DNA of 9,734 nucleotides. Source: Propionibacteriaceae bacterium. Its GTDB lineage: Bacteria; Actinomycetota; Actinomycetes; Propionibacteriales; Propionibacteriaceae. The notes under the pieces are model-generated. The model was not told the origin of the DNA and made no database searches. It was given only the letters and a program-made list of their open reading frames with translations. The position numbers were made by a program, and so were the translations under genes. The DNA lies in contig JAUNUL010000068.1 of NCBI GenBank assembly GCA_030538175.1, forward strand, positions 1 to 9,734, read 5' to 3'. Shown piece after piece: positions 1 through 5,618 of the stretch (positions within the stretch are counted from its first letter, which is position 1; the number at the start of each line of letters is the position of its first letter).

Positions 1-455
1 GCCAGCAGGCCGTTGACGAAGACCGGTGAATCGTCGGTGGACAACTCATCGGCCAGCAGCACGGCCTCGGAGATCGCGATGCTGTTCGGGACGTCGGTGT
101 GGACGATCTCGAAGACGCCGATGCGCACGGCGGCACGGTCGACGCGCGGCATCCGCAACACCGTCCACCCGGGCGCCAGCGCTGCCTGGATCCGCTCGTC
201 GATCGGCGTCAGGTTCTCCACCACCCCGTGCACCAGCTCCTCTGTGAAGAGGCGGATGGGCGGCGACATGTCCTCGGTGTGCAGGGCCGCCCGCTCGATG
301 AGCACCTCGAGCGGGCTGATCCCGCGGACCTCGGCCTCGAACAGGATGTCGAGGGCACGCTTGCGCGCCTTCGAGCGCGTGGACATCTGTCGGGGCGGCT
401 TCTGGTTCTTCGACGGCCCGATCAGCTCCAGTTCAGCAGGGTCGAACGTGGACAT
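1..455 (-). CDS. nusB: Transcription antitermination factor NusB (partial, 3' end outside window)
   Basis: NusB binds boxA RNA with NusE (S10) and helps RNA polymerase read through rRNA operons. The visible 151 residues carry the family pattern. A basic start of the helical fold (RSKARKRALDILFEAE, residues 27-42) is followed by LFTEELVHGVVEN (69-81), ID.RI, RMPRVDRAAVRIGVFEI (101-117), and the late IAISEAVLLADELS...FVNGLL stretch (127-151). Only a few C-terminal residues should be missing. The ATG at 455 shares one base with the efp stop (TGATG), which argues for coupled translation. There is no Shine-Dalgarno sequence ahead of it; the mRNA there instead reads TCACCTCCT. An in-frame ATG at 386 (Met24) would give a protein starting where most NusB proteins start, so the first 23 residues may be an extension or a wrong start. 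The order efp-nusB is common in Actinomycetota. Confidence 0.93.
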   Translation of the reverse strand, partial: MSTFDPAELELIGPSKNQKPPRQMSTRSKARKRALDILFEAEVRGISPLEVLIERAALHTEDMSPPIRLFTEELVHGVVENLTPIDERIQAALAPGWTVLRMPRVDRAAVRIGVFEIVHTDVPNSIAISEAVLLADELSTDDSPVFVNGLL

Positions 456-1024
456 CAGGAGGTGACGCGACCCAGGTAGTCACCGGTGCGGGTGTCGACC
501 TTGACCTTTTCACCCTGGGACAGGAACAGGGGGACCTGGATCTGCTTGCCGGTCTCGACCGTCGCGGGCTTGGTGCCACCGGTCGAGCGGTCGCCCTGCA
601 GGCCCGGCTCGGTGTACGTGATAACCAGTTCGACCGATGCGGGGAGCTCGATGAACAGCGGGTTGCCCTCGTGCGTGGCGACCGTCGCCATCTGCTCCTC
701 GAGCATGTAGTCCTTGGCGTCGCCGACGATGTCATCGGGGATCACGATCTGGTCATAGGTGGTCATGTCCATGAACACGAAGCCGGTGCCATCGTGATAG
801 AGGTACTGCATATCGCTGCGGTCAACCGTCGCCGCCTCGACCTTGGTGTCGGAGTTGAACGTCTTGTCGACGGTCTTGCCGGTCATCACGTTCTTGAGCT
901 TGCTGCGCACGACCGCGTTGCCCTTGCCCGGCTTGTGATGCTGGAACCAGGTCACCTGCCAGAGCTGACCGTCGAGGTCGAGGACCATGCCGTTCTTGAT
1001 GTCGTTTGTCGAAACCGATGCCAC
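455..1024 (-). CDS. efp: Translation elongation factor P (EF-P)
   Basis: EF-P binds the ribosome between the P and E sites and relieves stalling at polyproline stretches. The protein is 189 aa, the usual length. It opens [20 protein letters not shown] (the GTG start is read as Met) and has the domain I loop [14 protein letters not shown] (residues 29-42). Its tip lysine is Lys34, the position that is modified in E. coli. The protein ends [13 protein letters not shown], as EF-P domain III does. I chose GTG at 1024 because GAAAGG lies 6 nt upstream and the homologous N-terminus begins there; reading further upstream adds 16 residues with no family match. No EpmA-type modification gene is in the window. 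Downstream, nusB begins within the efp stop codon, so the two are likely co-transcribed. The loop has Val-Val where many EF-Ps have Phe-Val. Confidence 0.96.
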   Translation of the reverse strand: MASVSTNDIKNGMVLDLDGQLWQVTWFQHHKPGKGNAVVRSKLKNVMTGKTVDKTFNSDTKVEAATVDRSDMQYLYHDGTGFVFMDMTTYDQIVIPDDIVGDAKDYMLEEQMATVATHEGNPLFIELPASVELVITYTEPGLQGDRSTGGTKPATVETGKQIQVPLFLSQGEKVKVDTRTGDYLGRVTS

Positions 1025-1030
1025 TGTGTG

Positions 1031-1036
1031 CCTTTC
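1031..1036 (-). promoter_or_regulatory. Ribosome binding site of efp
   Basis: On the minus strand GAAAGG stands 6 nt before the GTG at 1024. It decides the efp start over the longer open frame that runs up to 1072. Confidence 0.6.
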
Positions 1037-1055
1037 GCAGATGAGCCGACCGCCC

Positions 1056-1061
1056 ATTCTA
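1056..1061 (-). promoter_or_regulatory. Candidate -10 element of the efp-nusB promoter
   Basis: The minus strand reads TAGAAT, one base from TATAAT. It would start transcription near 1049 and leave a leader of about 25 nt that contains the efp ribosome binding site. No good -35 is visible; with a 17-nt spacer the -35 position would overlap the candidate -10 of the divergent aminotransferase promoter. Confidence 0.4.
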
Positions 1062-1080
1062 GCCGCCAGCACCGCACCGA

Positions 1081-1086
1081 TAGTTT
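1081..1086 (+). promoter_or_regulatory. Candidate -10 element, leaderless start of the aminotransferase gene
   Basis: TAGTTT is followed by exactly 6 nt (CACGTC) and then the ATG at 1093. Transcription from such a hexamer would begin at or next to the A of the ATG. This fits the absence of any Shine-Dalgarno sequence there. No convincing -35 is seen. Confidence 0.42.
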
Positions 1087-1092
1087 CACGTC

Positions 1093-2253
1093 ATGAGCGA
1101 CTCACCCCTCATCGAACGGCTGCGCGGCTTCACGACGACGATCTTCTCGGAGATGTCCCAACTCGCGACGCGCCACGACGCGATCAATCTCGGCCAGGGT
1201 TTCCCGGATACCGCGGGCCCGCAGGAGGTGCTGGACACGGCAGTCCACGCGATCCGGGACGGCGCGAATCAATATCCCCCAGGTCACGGCATCCCGGACC
1301 TGCGCCGGGCGGTGACCGAGCACCAACACCGGTTCTATGGCCTGGAGCTCGATCCGTTCAGCCAGGTCATGGTGAGCGCCGGCGCCACCGAGGCGATGAC
1401 GGCGGCGATCCTCGCGCTGTGCGAGATCGGTGACGAGGTCATCGCCCTGGAACCCAGCTATGACTGTTATGCGGGTGCGGTCGCCATGGCGGGTGGCGTC
1501 TTCAAGCAGGTACGCCTGCACGAGCCGGCGTACACCCTCGACGTCGCGGAACTCGAGGCGGCGATCAGCCCGCGGACGCGGATCCTCATCATCAACACAC
1601 CGCACAACCCGACCGGCCACGTCCTGACCGAGGCCGAGCTGCGCGGGATTGCCGAACTGGCGATCCGCCACGACCTGATCGTGCTCACCGACGAGGTCTA
1701 TGAGCACATGGTGTTCGACGACCATCGGCACATCCCGCTCGCGACGCTGCCGGGGATGTTCGAACGGACCGTCACGATCTCGTCGGCGGGCAAGACGTTC
1801 TCGGTGACGGGTTGGAAGATCGGCTGGCTGTCGGCGCCTGCCGAGTTCATCGATGCGATCCACACGACGAAGCAGAACATGACCTATGCCAGCGGCACGC
1901 CGTTCCAGCACGGGGTCGCGGCCGGTCTCGCCCTGCCGGCCGACCGGTTCCGGGCGATCGGTGCGGGCTATCAGCAGCTGCGCGATCTGCTCGCCGAGGG
2001 CCTCACCGCGGCAGGCTTGAAGGTACATCCCGTCGGCGGCACGTTCTTCATGATGGCCGACATATCCAGCTTGAATTTCGATGGTGACGGCTATGAGTTC
2101 TGCCGCCAACTCCCAGAACGGACCGGTGTCGCGGCGATTCCGGCACAGGTGTTCTATGGTGAGCCGCAGTCCGCGCAGAACCTCGTCCGCTTCTGCTTTG
2201 GCAAGCGTCCGGAGGTGCTCGCCGAGGCTGCCGCGCGGCTCCACCGCTGGTGA
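1093..2253 (+). CDS. PLP-dependent class I/II aminotransferase (DapC/YbdL-like)
   Basis: This is a cytoplasmic pyridoxal-phosphate aminotransferase of fold type I, 386 aa, full length. Visible landmarks are INLGQGFPD (31-39), NQYPPGHG (59-66), SAGATEA (95-101), HNPTG with Asn172, TDEVYEHMVF with Asp200 and Tyr203, SSAGKTF with the Schiff-base Lys234, TGWKIGW (239-245), and NLVRFCFGKR with Arg366 for the substrate carboxylate. From memory, the closest well-known proteins are mycobacterial DapC (N-succinyl-diaminopimelate aminotransferase, lysine and cell wall precursor route) and E. coli YbdL (methionine/aromatic aminotransferase). Sequence alone does not choose between them. The stop is followed 53 nt later by metB, which slightly favours a sulfur amino acid role. 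The ATG has no Shine-Dalgarno and a TANNNT box 6 nt upstream, so it is probably leaderless. Confidence 0.9.
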   Translation: MSDSPLIERLRGFTTTIFSEMSQLATRHDAINLGQGFPDTAGPQEVLDTAVHAIRDGANQYPPGHGIPDLRRAVTEHQHRFYGLELDPFSQVMVSAGATEAMTAAILALCEIGDEVIALEPSYDCYAGAVAMAGGVFKQVRLHEPAYTLDVAELEAAISPRTRILIINTPHNPTGHVLTEAELRGIAELAIRHDLIVLTDEVYEHMVFDDHRHIPLATLPGMFERTVTISSAGKTFSVTGWKIGWLSAPAEFIDAIHTTKQNMTYASGTPFQHGVAAGLALPADRFRAIGAGYQQLRDLLAEGLTAAGLKVHPVGGTFFMMADISSLNFDGDGYEFCRQLPERTGVAAIPAQVFYGEPQSAQNLVRFCFGKRPEVLAEAAARLHRW

Positions 2254-2291
2254 TCGCGGCCCTGCCGCCGCCAAAGAACATCGATGAAGAC

Positions 2292-2298
2292 AAGGTGA
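2292..2298 (+). promoter_or_regulatory. Ribosome binding site of metB
   Basis: AAGGTGA lies 8 nt before the ATG at 2307. It supports that start over the GTG at 2250, which overlaps the aminotransferase stop (GTGA) and would add 19 residues without family similarity. Confidence 0.6.
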
Positions 2299-2306
2299 TA
2301 TTTCCG

Positions 2307-3467
2307 ATGGCCGAACCCTCCAACGTCACACGCGCCCTGCGCTCGGGCATCGGCACGGACACGTCTGCGGGTGCGGTAATCCCCCCGATTCACCTGAGCA
2401 CGACGTACACGTTCGCCGGCTTCAACGAGCCACGCCCCCATGACTATGCGCGGGCCGCCAATCCGACCCGCGAGCTGCTCGCCGACGCCATCGTCACCCT
2501 CGAAGGCGGAGCGGGCGGCGTCGTGTGCGGTTCCGGCATGGGCGCGATCGCCACCGTCCTGCTCGCCATGCTCAAGGTCGGCGACTCCATCGCGATTCCC
2601 CACGACTGCTATGGCGGTTCGTGGCGGCTGTTCCACCGGTTGGCCGAGCGGGGTGGGTTCACCGTGCACACGCTCGACTTCACCCAGACCGAGGAGTCGA
2701 TCGCGGCAGTGACCGAGCTGGCCCCGACCGTCGTCTGGCTGGAGACGCCCTCCAATCCCCTGCTGCGGATCACCGACCTGGCCCCGATCATCGCCGCGGC
2801 GAAGGCCGTCGGCGCCAAGACGGTCGTCGACAACACCTTCCTCACCCCGATCCTCCAGCAGCCGCTCGCGCTGGGCGCGGACATCGTCGTGCACTCAACG
2901 ACGAAGTACCTCAACGGCCACTCCGACGTGATCGGCGGTGCTGTCGTCGCGGCCGATGCCGTGGACGCCGAGATGTGTGACTTCTGGGCCAAGACCGCGG
3001 GCACCATGGGCAACGCCTTCGACTCGTGGATGGTGCTGCGGGGGATGCGTACGCTGCCCATCCGCATGCGCGCCCACGAGGCCGGCGCCGCTGCTGTGGC
3101 CGCCGCACTCGCGGACCACCCGGACGTGCTCGCGGTGCACTACCCCGGTCTGCCGGATCACCCCAGTCACGAGATCGCCGCCCGTCAGCAGGCGGGCTTC
3201 GGCGGCATGGTGTCGTTCGAGTTGGCCGGTGAGCTTCAGGTCCGGTCGTTCATCGATGGCCTGCAGTGCTTCTCCCTCGCCGAGTCCCTCGGCGGCACGG
3301 AATCGCTGATCTCCCACCCGATCACGATGACCCATGCCTCCATGAGCCCGGATGCGCTCGCCAAGGCCGGCCTCACCGATGGCCTGCTGCGGCTATCGGT
3401 CGGGCTGGAGGATCCTGCGGACCTGATCGCGGATCTGCTGGAGGGTCTGGAGCGCGCCGCCGGCTGA
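2307..3467 (+). CDS. metB: Cystathionine gamma-synthase
   Basis: This cytoplasmic PLP enzyme of the Cys/Met metabolism family joins an activated homoserine (O-succinyl- or O-acetyl-) with cysteine to give cystathionine, on the way to methionine. The length, 386 aa, matches E. coli MetB. Landmarks are VIPPIHLSTTYTF (24-36), GFNEPRPHDYARAANPTR with Tyr47 and Arg49 (phosphate contact from the neighbouring subunit), PHDCYGGSWRLF with Tyr102 stacking on PLP, ETPSNPLL (146-153), VVDNTF with Asp175, HSTTKYLNGHSD with the Schiff-base Lys200, SLAESLGGTESLISHP (323-338) and LLRLSVGLED with Arg362. The overall match to MetB is dense. Cystathionine gamma-lyase is the main alternative, since actinobacterial members can do both reactions. 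The gene probably shares a transcript with the aminotransferase upstream. No SAM riboswitch or T-box fits in the 53-nt gap. Confidence 0.9.
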   Translation: MAEPSNVTRALRSGIGTDTSAGAVIPPIHLSTTYTFAGFNEPRPHDYARAANPTRELLADAIVTLEGGAGGVVCGSGMGAIATVLLAMLKVGDSIAIPHDCYGGSWRLFHRLAERGGFTVHTLDFTQTEESIAAVTELAPTVVWLETPSNPLLRITDLAPIIAAAKAVGAKTVVDNTFLTPILQQPLALGADIVVHSTTKYLNGHSDVIGGAVVAADAVDAEMCDFWAKTAGTMGNAFDSWMVLRGMRTLPIRMRAHEAGAAAVAAALADHPDVLAVHYPGLPDHPSHEIAARQQAGFGGMVSFELAGELQVRSFIDGLQCFSLAESLGGTESLISHPITMTHASMSPDALAKAGLTDGLLRLSVGLEDPADLIADLLEGLERAAG

Positions 3468-3555
3468 ACCACCGCACCGGGGAGCCCGAACAGGCACCTG
3501 GACAACTGTGACTGGCATCACACCGATGGCGGTGGACACCCTTGGATTAGGGCTA

Positions 3556-3574
3556 TTAGGTTTGCCTTACCTAA
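3556..3574 (+). promoter_or_regulatory. Iron box 1 (DtxR/IdeR operator)
   Basis: TTAGGTTTGCCTTACCTAA matches the known DtxR/IdeR consensus TTAGGTTAGGCTAACCTAA at 16 of 19 positions, and both outer TTAGG/CCTAA arms are perfect. With Fe(II) the repressor should bind here and block transcription of the importer. The box overlaps the candidate -10 region. Confidence 0.85.
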
Positions 3575-3580
3575 GCTACT

Positions 3581-3599
3581 TAAGGCTTGCCTAACCTAA
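3581..3599 (+). promoter_or_regulatory. Iron box 2 (DtxR/IdeR operator)
   Basis: TAAGGCTTGCCTAACCTAA matches the DtxR/IdeR consensus at 15 of 19 positions. The right half CTAACCTAA is perfect and the left half is weaker. It lies 6 bp after iron box 1, with centres 25 bp apart, and ends 3 bp before the ribosome binding site of the lipoprotein gene. Confidence 0.78.
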
Positions 3600-3602
3600 C
3601 CC

Positions 3603-3609
3603 GAAGGAG
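3603..3609 (+). promoter_or_regulatory. Ribosome binding site of the siderophore-binding lipoprotein gene
   Basis: GAAGGAG ends 9 nt before the ATG at 3619. This is the strongest Shine-Dalgarno in the window and rules against the TTG at 3610 as the start. Confidence 0.75.
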
Positions 3610-3618
3610 TTGCCTCCG

Positions 3619-4563
3619 ATGCACCGTCGCCTCGTCGCTCTCGTGGCAGTACTCATGCTCGCCCTCACCGCCTGTGGCCAGTCCGGCCAAGGATCGGAGG
3701 CTGAGCCTGCCGCGGCGAGTCGCAGCATCGCCCACGTGCAGGGCTCGACCGAGATCAAGGGCACTCCCGACAAGGTCGTGGTCATGGACTTCGGAGCGCT
3801 TGACTCGATGAAGGCACTGGGCCTGTCCGACAAGGTGGTGGGTCTTCCCAAGCGCGGCCTGCCGAAGTTCCTCGACGAGTTCGGTGCTGAGAAGTACGCC
3901 GATGTTGGCACCCTGCAGGAGCCGAATCTCGAGACGATCAACAAGCTGGATCCTGACCTGCTCATCATCGGCGGACGCTCCGCCGCGAAATATCCCGAGC
4001 TGAGCCAGCACTGGCCCACGATCGACATCAGCTTCAAGGCCGACAAGGGCCTGTTGGACGGCACCGAGGCATCGGCCACCCCGATCGCGGAGATCTTCGA
4101 TAAGCAAACCGAACTGTCGGAGAAGATGACCGCCCTGCGGACGAAAGCCAACGGGATGCAGTCTGCGGGAGCAGCCGCGGGCAAGGGGCTGATCGTGATG
4201 ACGTCCGGTGGCAAGGTCAGCCTCCACGGTGAGAACTCTCGCTTCGGCGCGATCCACACCATCCTTGGCGTTCCCCTCGCCAAGGAGAACATCGCGACCG
4301 ACGGTCATGGGGAGCCCGCCACGTTCGAACTGCTCGCCGAGATCAACCCCGATGTCATGTTCGTCGTCGACCGCGACGCCGCCGTTGGCACCGAAGGTCA
4401 GAACGCCCGCCAGATCCTCGACAACGAGCTCGTCCATCGCACCAAGGCCTGGCAGAACAACAAGCTCGTCATGCTCGACGGCTCGCGCTGGTACATCGCC
4501 ATCCACGGCCTCGACAACGCCGGCGCCATGCTCGATGAGGCCGTCGCAGGGCTCAAGGGATGA
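3619..4563 (+). CDS. Ferric-siderophore-binding lipoprotein, CeuE/FatB/YclQ family
   Basis: This is the substrate-binding protein of a class III ABC importer, lipid-anchored outside the membrane. It has 314 aa. A short basic N-terminus and hydrophobic stretch end in the lipobox LTAC with Cys19. The body has the family blocks VGTLQEPNLETINKLDPDLLIIGGR (96-120), MTSGGKVSLHGENSRFGAIH (194-213), HGEPATFELL (230-239), VVDRD (249-253) and TKAWQNNKLVMLDGSRWYIA (275-294). In C. jejuni CeuE, three arginines, one histidine and one tyrosine hold a ferric catecholate. The equivalents here appear to be Arg120, Arg208, Arg252, His230 and Tyr292, so all five are kept. This suggests a catecholate-type ligand; the exact siderophore cannot be read. 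The ATG follows a good ribosome binding site and two iron boxes. The stop overlaps the next gene (ATGA). Confidence 0.92.
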   Translation: MHRRLVALVAVLMLALTACGQSGQGSEAEPAAASRSIAHVQGSTEIKGTPDKVVVMDFGALDSMKALGLSDKVVGLPKRGLPKFLDEFGAEKYADVGTLQEPNLETINKLDPDLLIIGGRSAAKYPELSQHWPTIDISFKADKGLLDGTEASATPIAEIFDKQTELSEKMTALRTKANGMQSAGAAAGKGLIVMTSGGKVSLHGENSRFGAIHTILGVPLAKENIATDGHGEPATFELLAEINPDVMFVVDRDAAVGTEGQNARQILDNELVHRTKAWQNNKLVMLDGSRWYIAIHGLDNAGAMLDEAVAGLKG

Positions 4564-5618
4564 CCCTCCTCGACCTGCATCGCCATGATTTCCCCGGTGT
4601 CGTGACCTCCAGCACGACACCGGGGGAGATCCCTCGGAACTCAAGCCGCACGTCACCTGCGGCCGGGCGACGGACCACTCGGTCTCTTCTCCGGATCACA
4701 GCCTGGAGCTTGGCTCTCGTGGCGTTCGGGGCTCTCGTAGTCGCCAGCCTTCTGATCGGCGCGGGCACCCTGGACTCGCAGATCCTCTGGGCTTCCCGAG
4801 TGCCACGCACGATCGCCGTCGTCCTGGCGGGCGCGGCCATGGCGCTCGGCGGGTTGCTGATGCAACTGCTGGTGCGCAACCGCTTCGTGGAGCCGTCCAC
4901 CGTTGGCACGACGGAGTCCGCGGGTGCGGGCCTGCTGATCGCCACGCTCTGGATGCCGGCGATGCCGGTGGCGGGCAAGATGGGCATCGCTGTTCTCGCC
5001 GGACTCCTCGGCACTGCCCTGTTCCTGCAGGTGATCCGTGCCGTCCCCGCCCATTCCGCGATCGTCGTGGTGCCGCTGGTCGGGCTGATGCTGTCGGGCG
5101 TCATCGCCGCAGCAACCACGTTCATCGCCTATCACTTCGATCTGCTGCAGACCATGACCATGTGGATGACCGGTGATTTCTCCGGCGTGATCCGCGGCCG
5201 TTTCGAGCTGCTCTGGCTCGTCGGCGTCCTGCTTGTGGTGACGTATCTCTTCGCCGATCGCTTCACCGTGGCCAGCCTCGGCAAGGACCATGCGACCAGC
5301 CTCGGGCTCAACCATCGCGCCGCCATGGCGATCGGACTCGGCATTGTGGCGGTGAGTTCGGCCGTCTGTGTCGTGGTGGTGGGCGGGCTCCCCTTCTTGG
5401 GACTGGTGGTGCCGAACTTGGTCAGCATGGCGATGGGTGACAACCTGCGGCGTTCACTGCCGGTCATCTGTCTCGGCGGCGCCGGCTTCGTGCTCGCCTG
5501 CGACATTCTCGCGCGGGTCGTCAACTTCCCCTATGAACTGCCCGTCGGCATCATCGTCGGCGTGGTCGGTGCGGCCGTCTTCCTGACGATGCTCGTACGC
5601 CGGCGAGGTCTGCGATGA
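4560..5618 (+). CDS. Ferric-siderophore ABC transporter permease 1 (FecCD family)
   Basis: This is a membrane subunit of the iron-siderophore importer, 352 aa, with about nine to ten hydrophobic segments after residue 45. Family blocks are SRVPRTIAVVLAGAAMALGG (79-98), RNRFVEPSTVG (106-116), and VVGGLPFLGLVVPNLVSMAMGDNLRRSLP (273-301), the stretch after which the ATPase-contact loop is recognised in BtuC/FecD proteins. It resembles CeuB/FatD/YclN. It starts at the ATG of an ATGA overlap with the lipoprotein gene and ends in another ATGA overlap with permease 2. The first 45 residues are polar, rich in Ser, Thr, Pro and Arg, and look longer than usual. Their codons contain a strong hairpin (4592-4625). 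No ATG, GTG or TTG occurs in frame between the hairpin and the TTG at 4710, which lies inside the first membrane segment, so the long tail is probably real. Confidence 0.93.
   Translation: MTLLDLHRHDFPGVVTSSTTPGEIPRNSSRTSPAAGRRTTRSLLRITAWSLALVAFGALVVASLLIGAGTLDSQILWASRVPRTIAVVLAGAAMALGGLLMQLLVRNRFVEPSTVGTTESAGAGLLIATLWMPAMPVAGKMGIAVLAGLLGTALFLQVIRAVPAHSAIVVVPLVGLMLSGVIAAATTFIAYHFDLLQTMTMWMTGDFSGVIRGRFELLWLVGVLLVVTYLFADRFTVASLGKDHATSLGLNHRAAMAIGLGIVAVSSAVCVVVVGGLPFLGLVVPNLVSMAMGDNLRRSLPVICLGGAGFVLACDILARVVNFPYELPVGIIVGVVGAAVFLTMLVRRRGLR
4592..4625 (+). repeat. Perfect 13-bp inverted repeat (hairpin) in the start of permease gene 1
   Basis: CCCCGGTGTCGTG (4592-4604) and CACGACACCGGGG (4613-4625) are exact reverse complements around an 8-nt loop. 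In RNA, three more pairs can extend the base (U4591-G4626, U4590-A4627, U4589-G4628). It begins 28 nt after the lipoprotein stop. No T-run follows, so it is not a standard intrinsic terminator. It could shield the 3' end of the lipoprotein message from decay, or lower the translation of permease 1. Confidence 0.85.

Larger units (their letters stand above)
3468..3618 (+). promoter_or_regulatory. Control region of the siderophore-uptake operon
   Basis: This 151-bp gap between metB and the lipoprotein gene is much richer in A/T in its second half. A promoter candidate is TGGACA (3533-3538), one base from the -35 consensus, 15 nt before TATTAG (3554-3559). Two iron boxes follow, one overlapping that -10 and one in the would-be leader. 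A small inverted repeat (CACCG-ATGG-CGGTG, 3521-3534) precedes the promoter. It has no T-run, so I see no convincing terminator for metB. Confidence 0.45.

Noticed and set aside
13..465. 150-codon open frame on the plus strand over nusB
   Set aside because: The minus strand encodes NusB with its family pattern; the plus frame product is low-complexity Ser/Arg.
1102..2274. 390-codon open frame on the minus strand, opposite the aminotransferase
   Set aside because: It is a mirror frame of a G/C-biased gene. Its product is rich in Arg, Asp and Gly without any family pattern, while the plus-strand frame has all aminotransferase motifs.
2254..2306. SAM riboswitch or other leader RNA ahead of metB
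   Set aside because: The gap is only 53 nt and holds no stem-rich structure; metB most likely depends on the upstream promoter.
2250..2306. GTG at 2250 as the metB start (GTGA overlap)
   Set aside because: The extra 19 residues do not resemble MetB proteins, while the ATG at 2307 has AAGGTGA 8 nt upstream and gives the standard length.
3511..3534. Terminator for metB formed by the CACCG/CGGTG repeat
   Set aside because: The stem is 5 bp and no T-run follows; it is too weak to call.
4592..4625. The hairpin as an intrinsic terminator ending the lipoprotein transcript
   Set aside because: No run of T follows, the stem is inside an open frame, and three overlapping genes of the same transporter continue downstream.
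3580..4656. 358-codon open frame on the minus strand, opposite the lipoprotein gene
   Set aside because: The plus strand encodes a clear CeuE-type lipoprotein with ribosome binding site and iron boxes; the minus frame has no recognisable domain.
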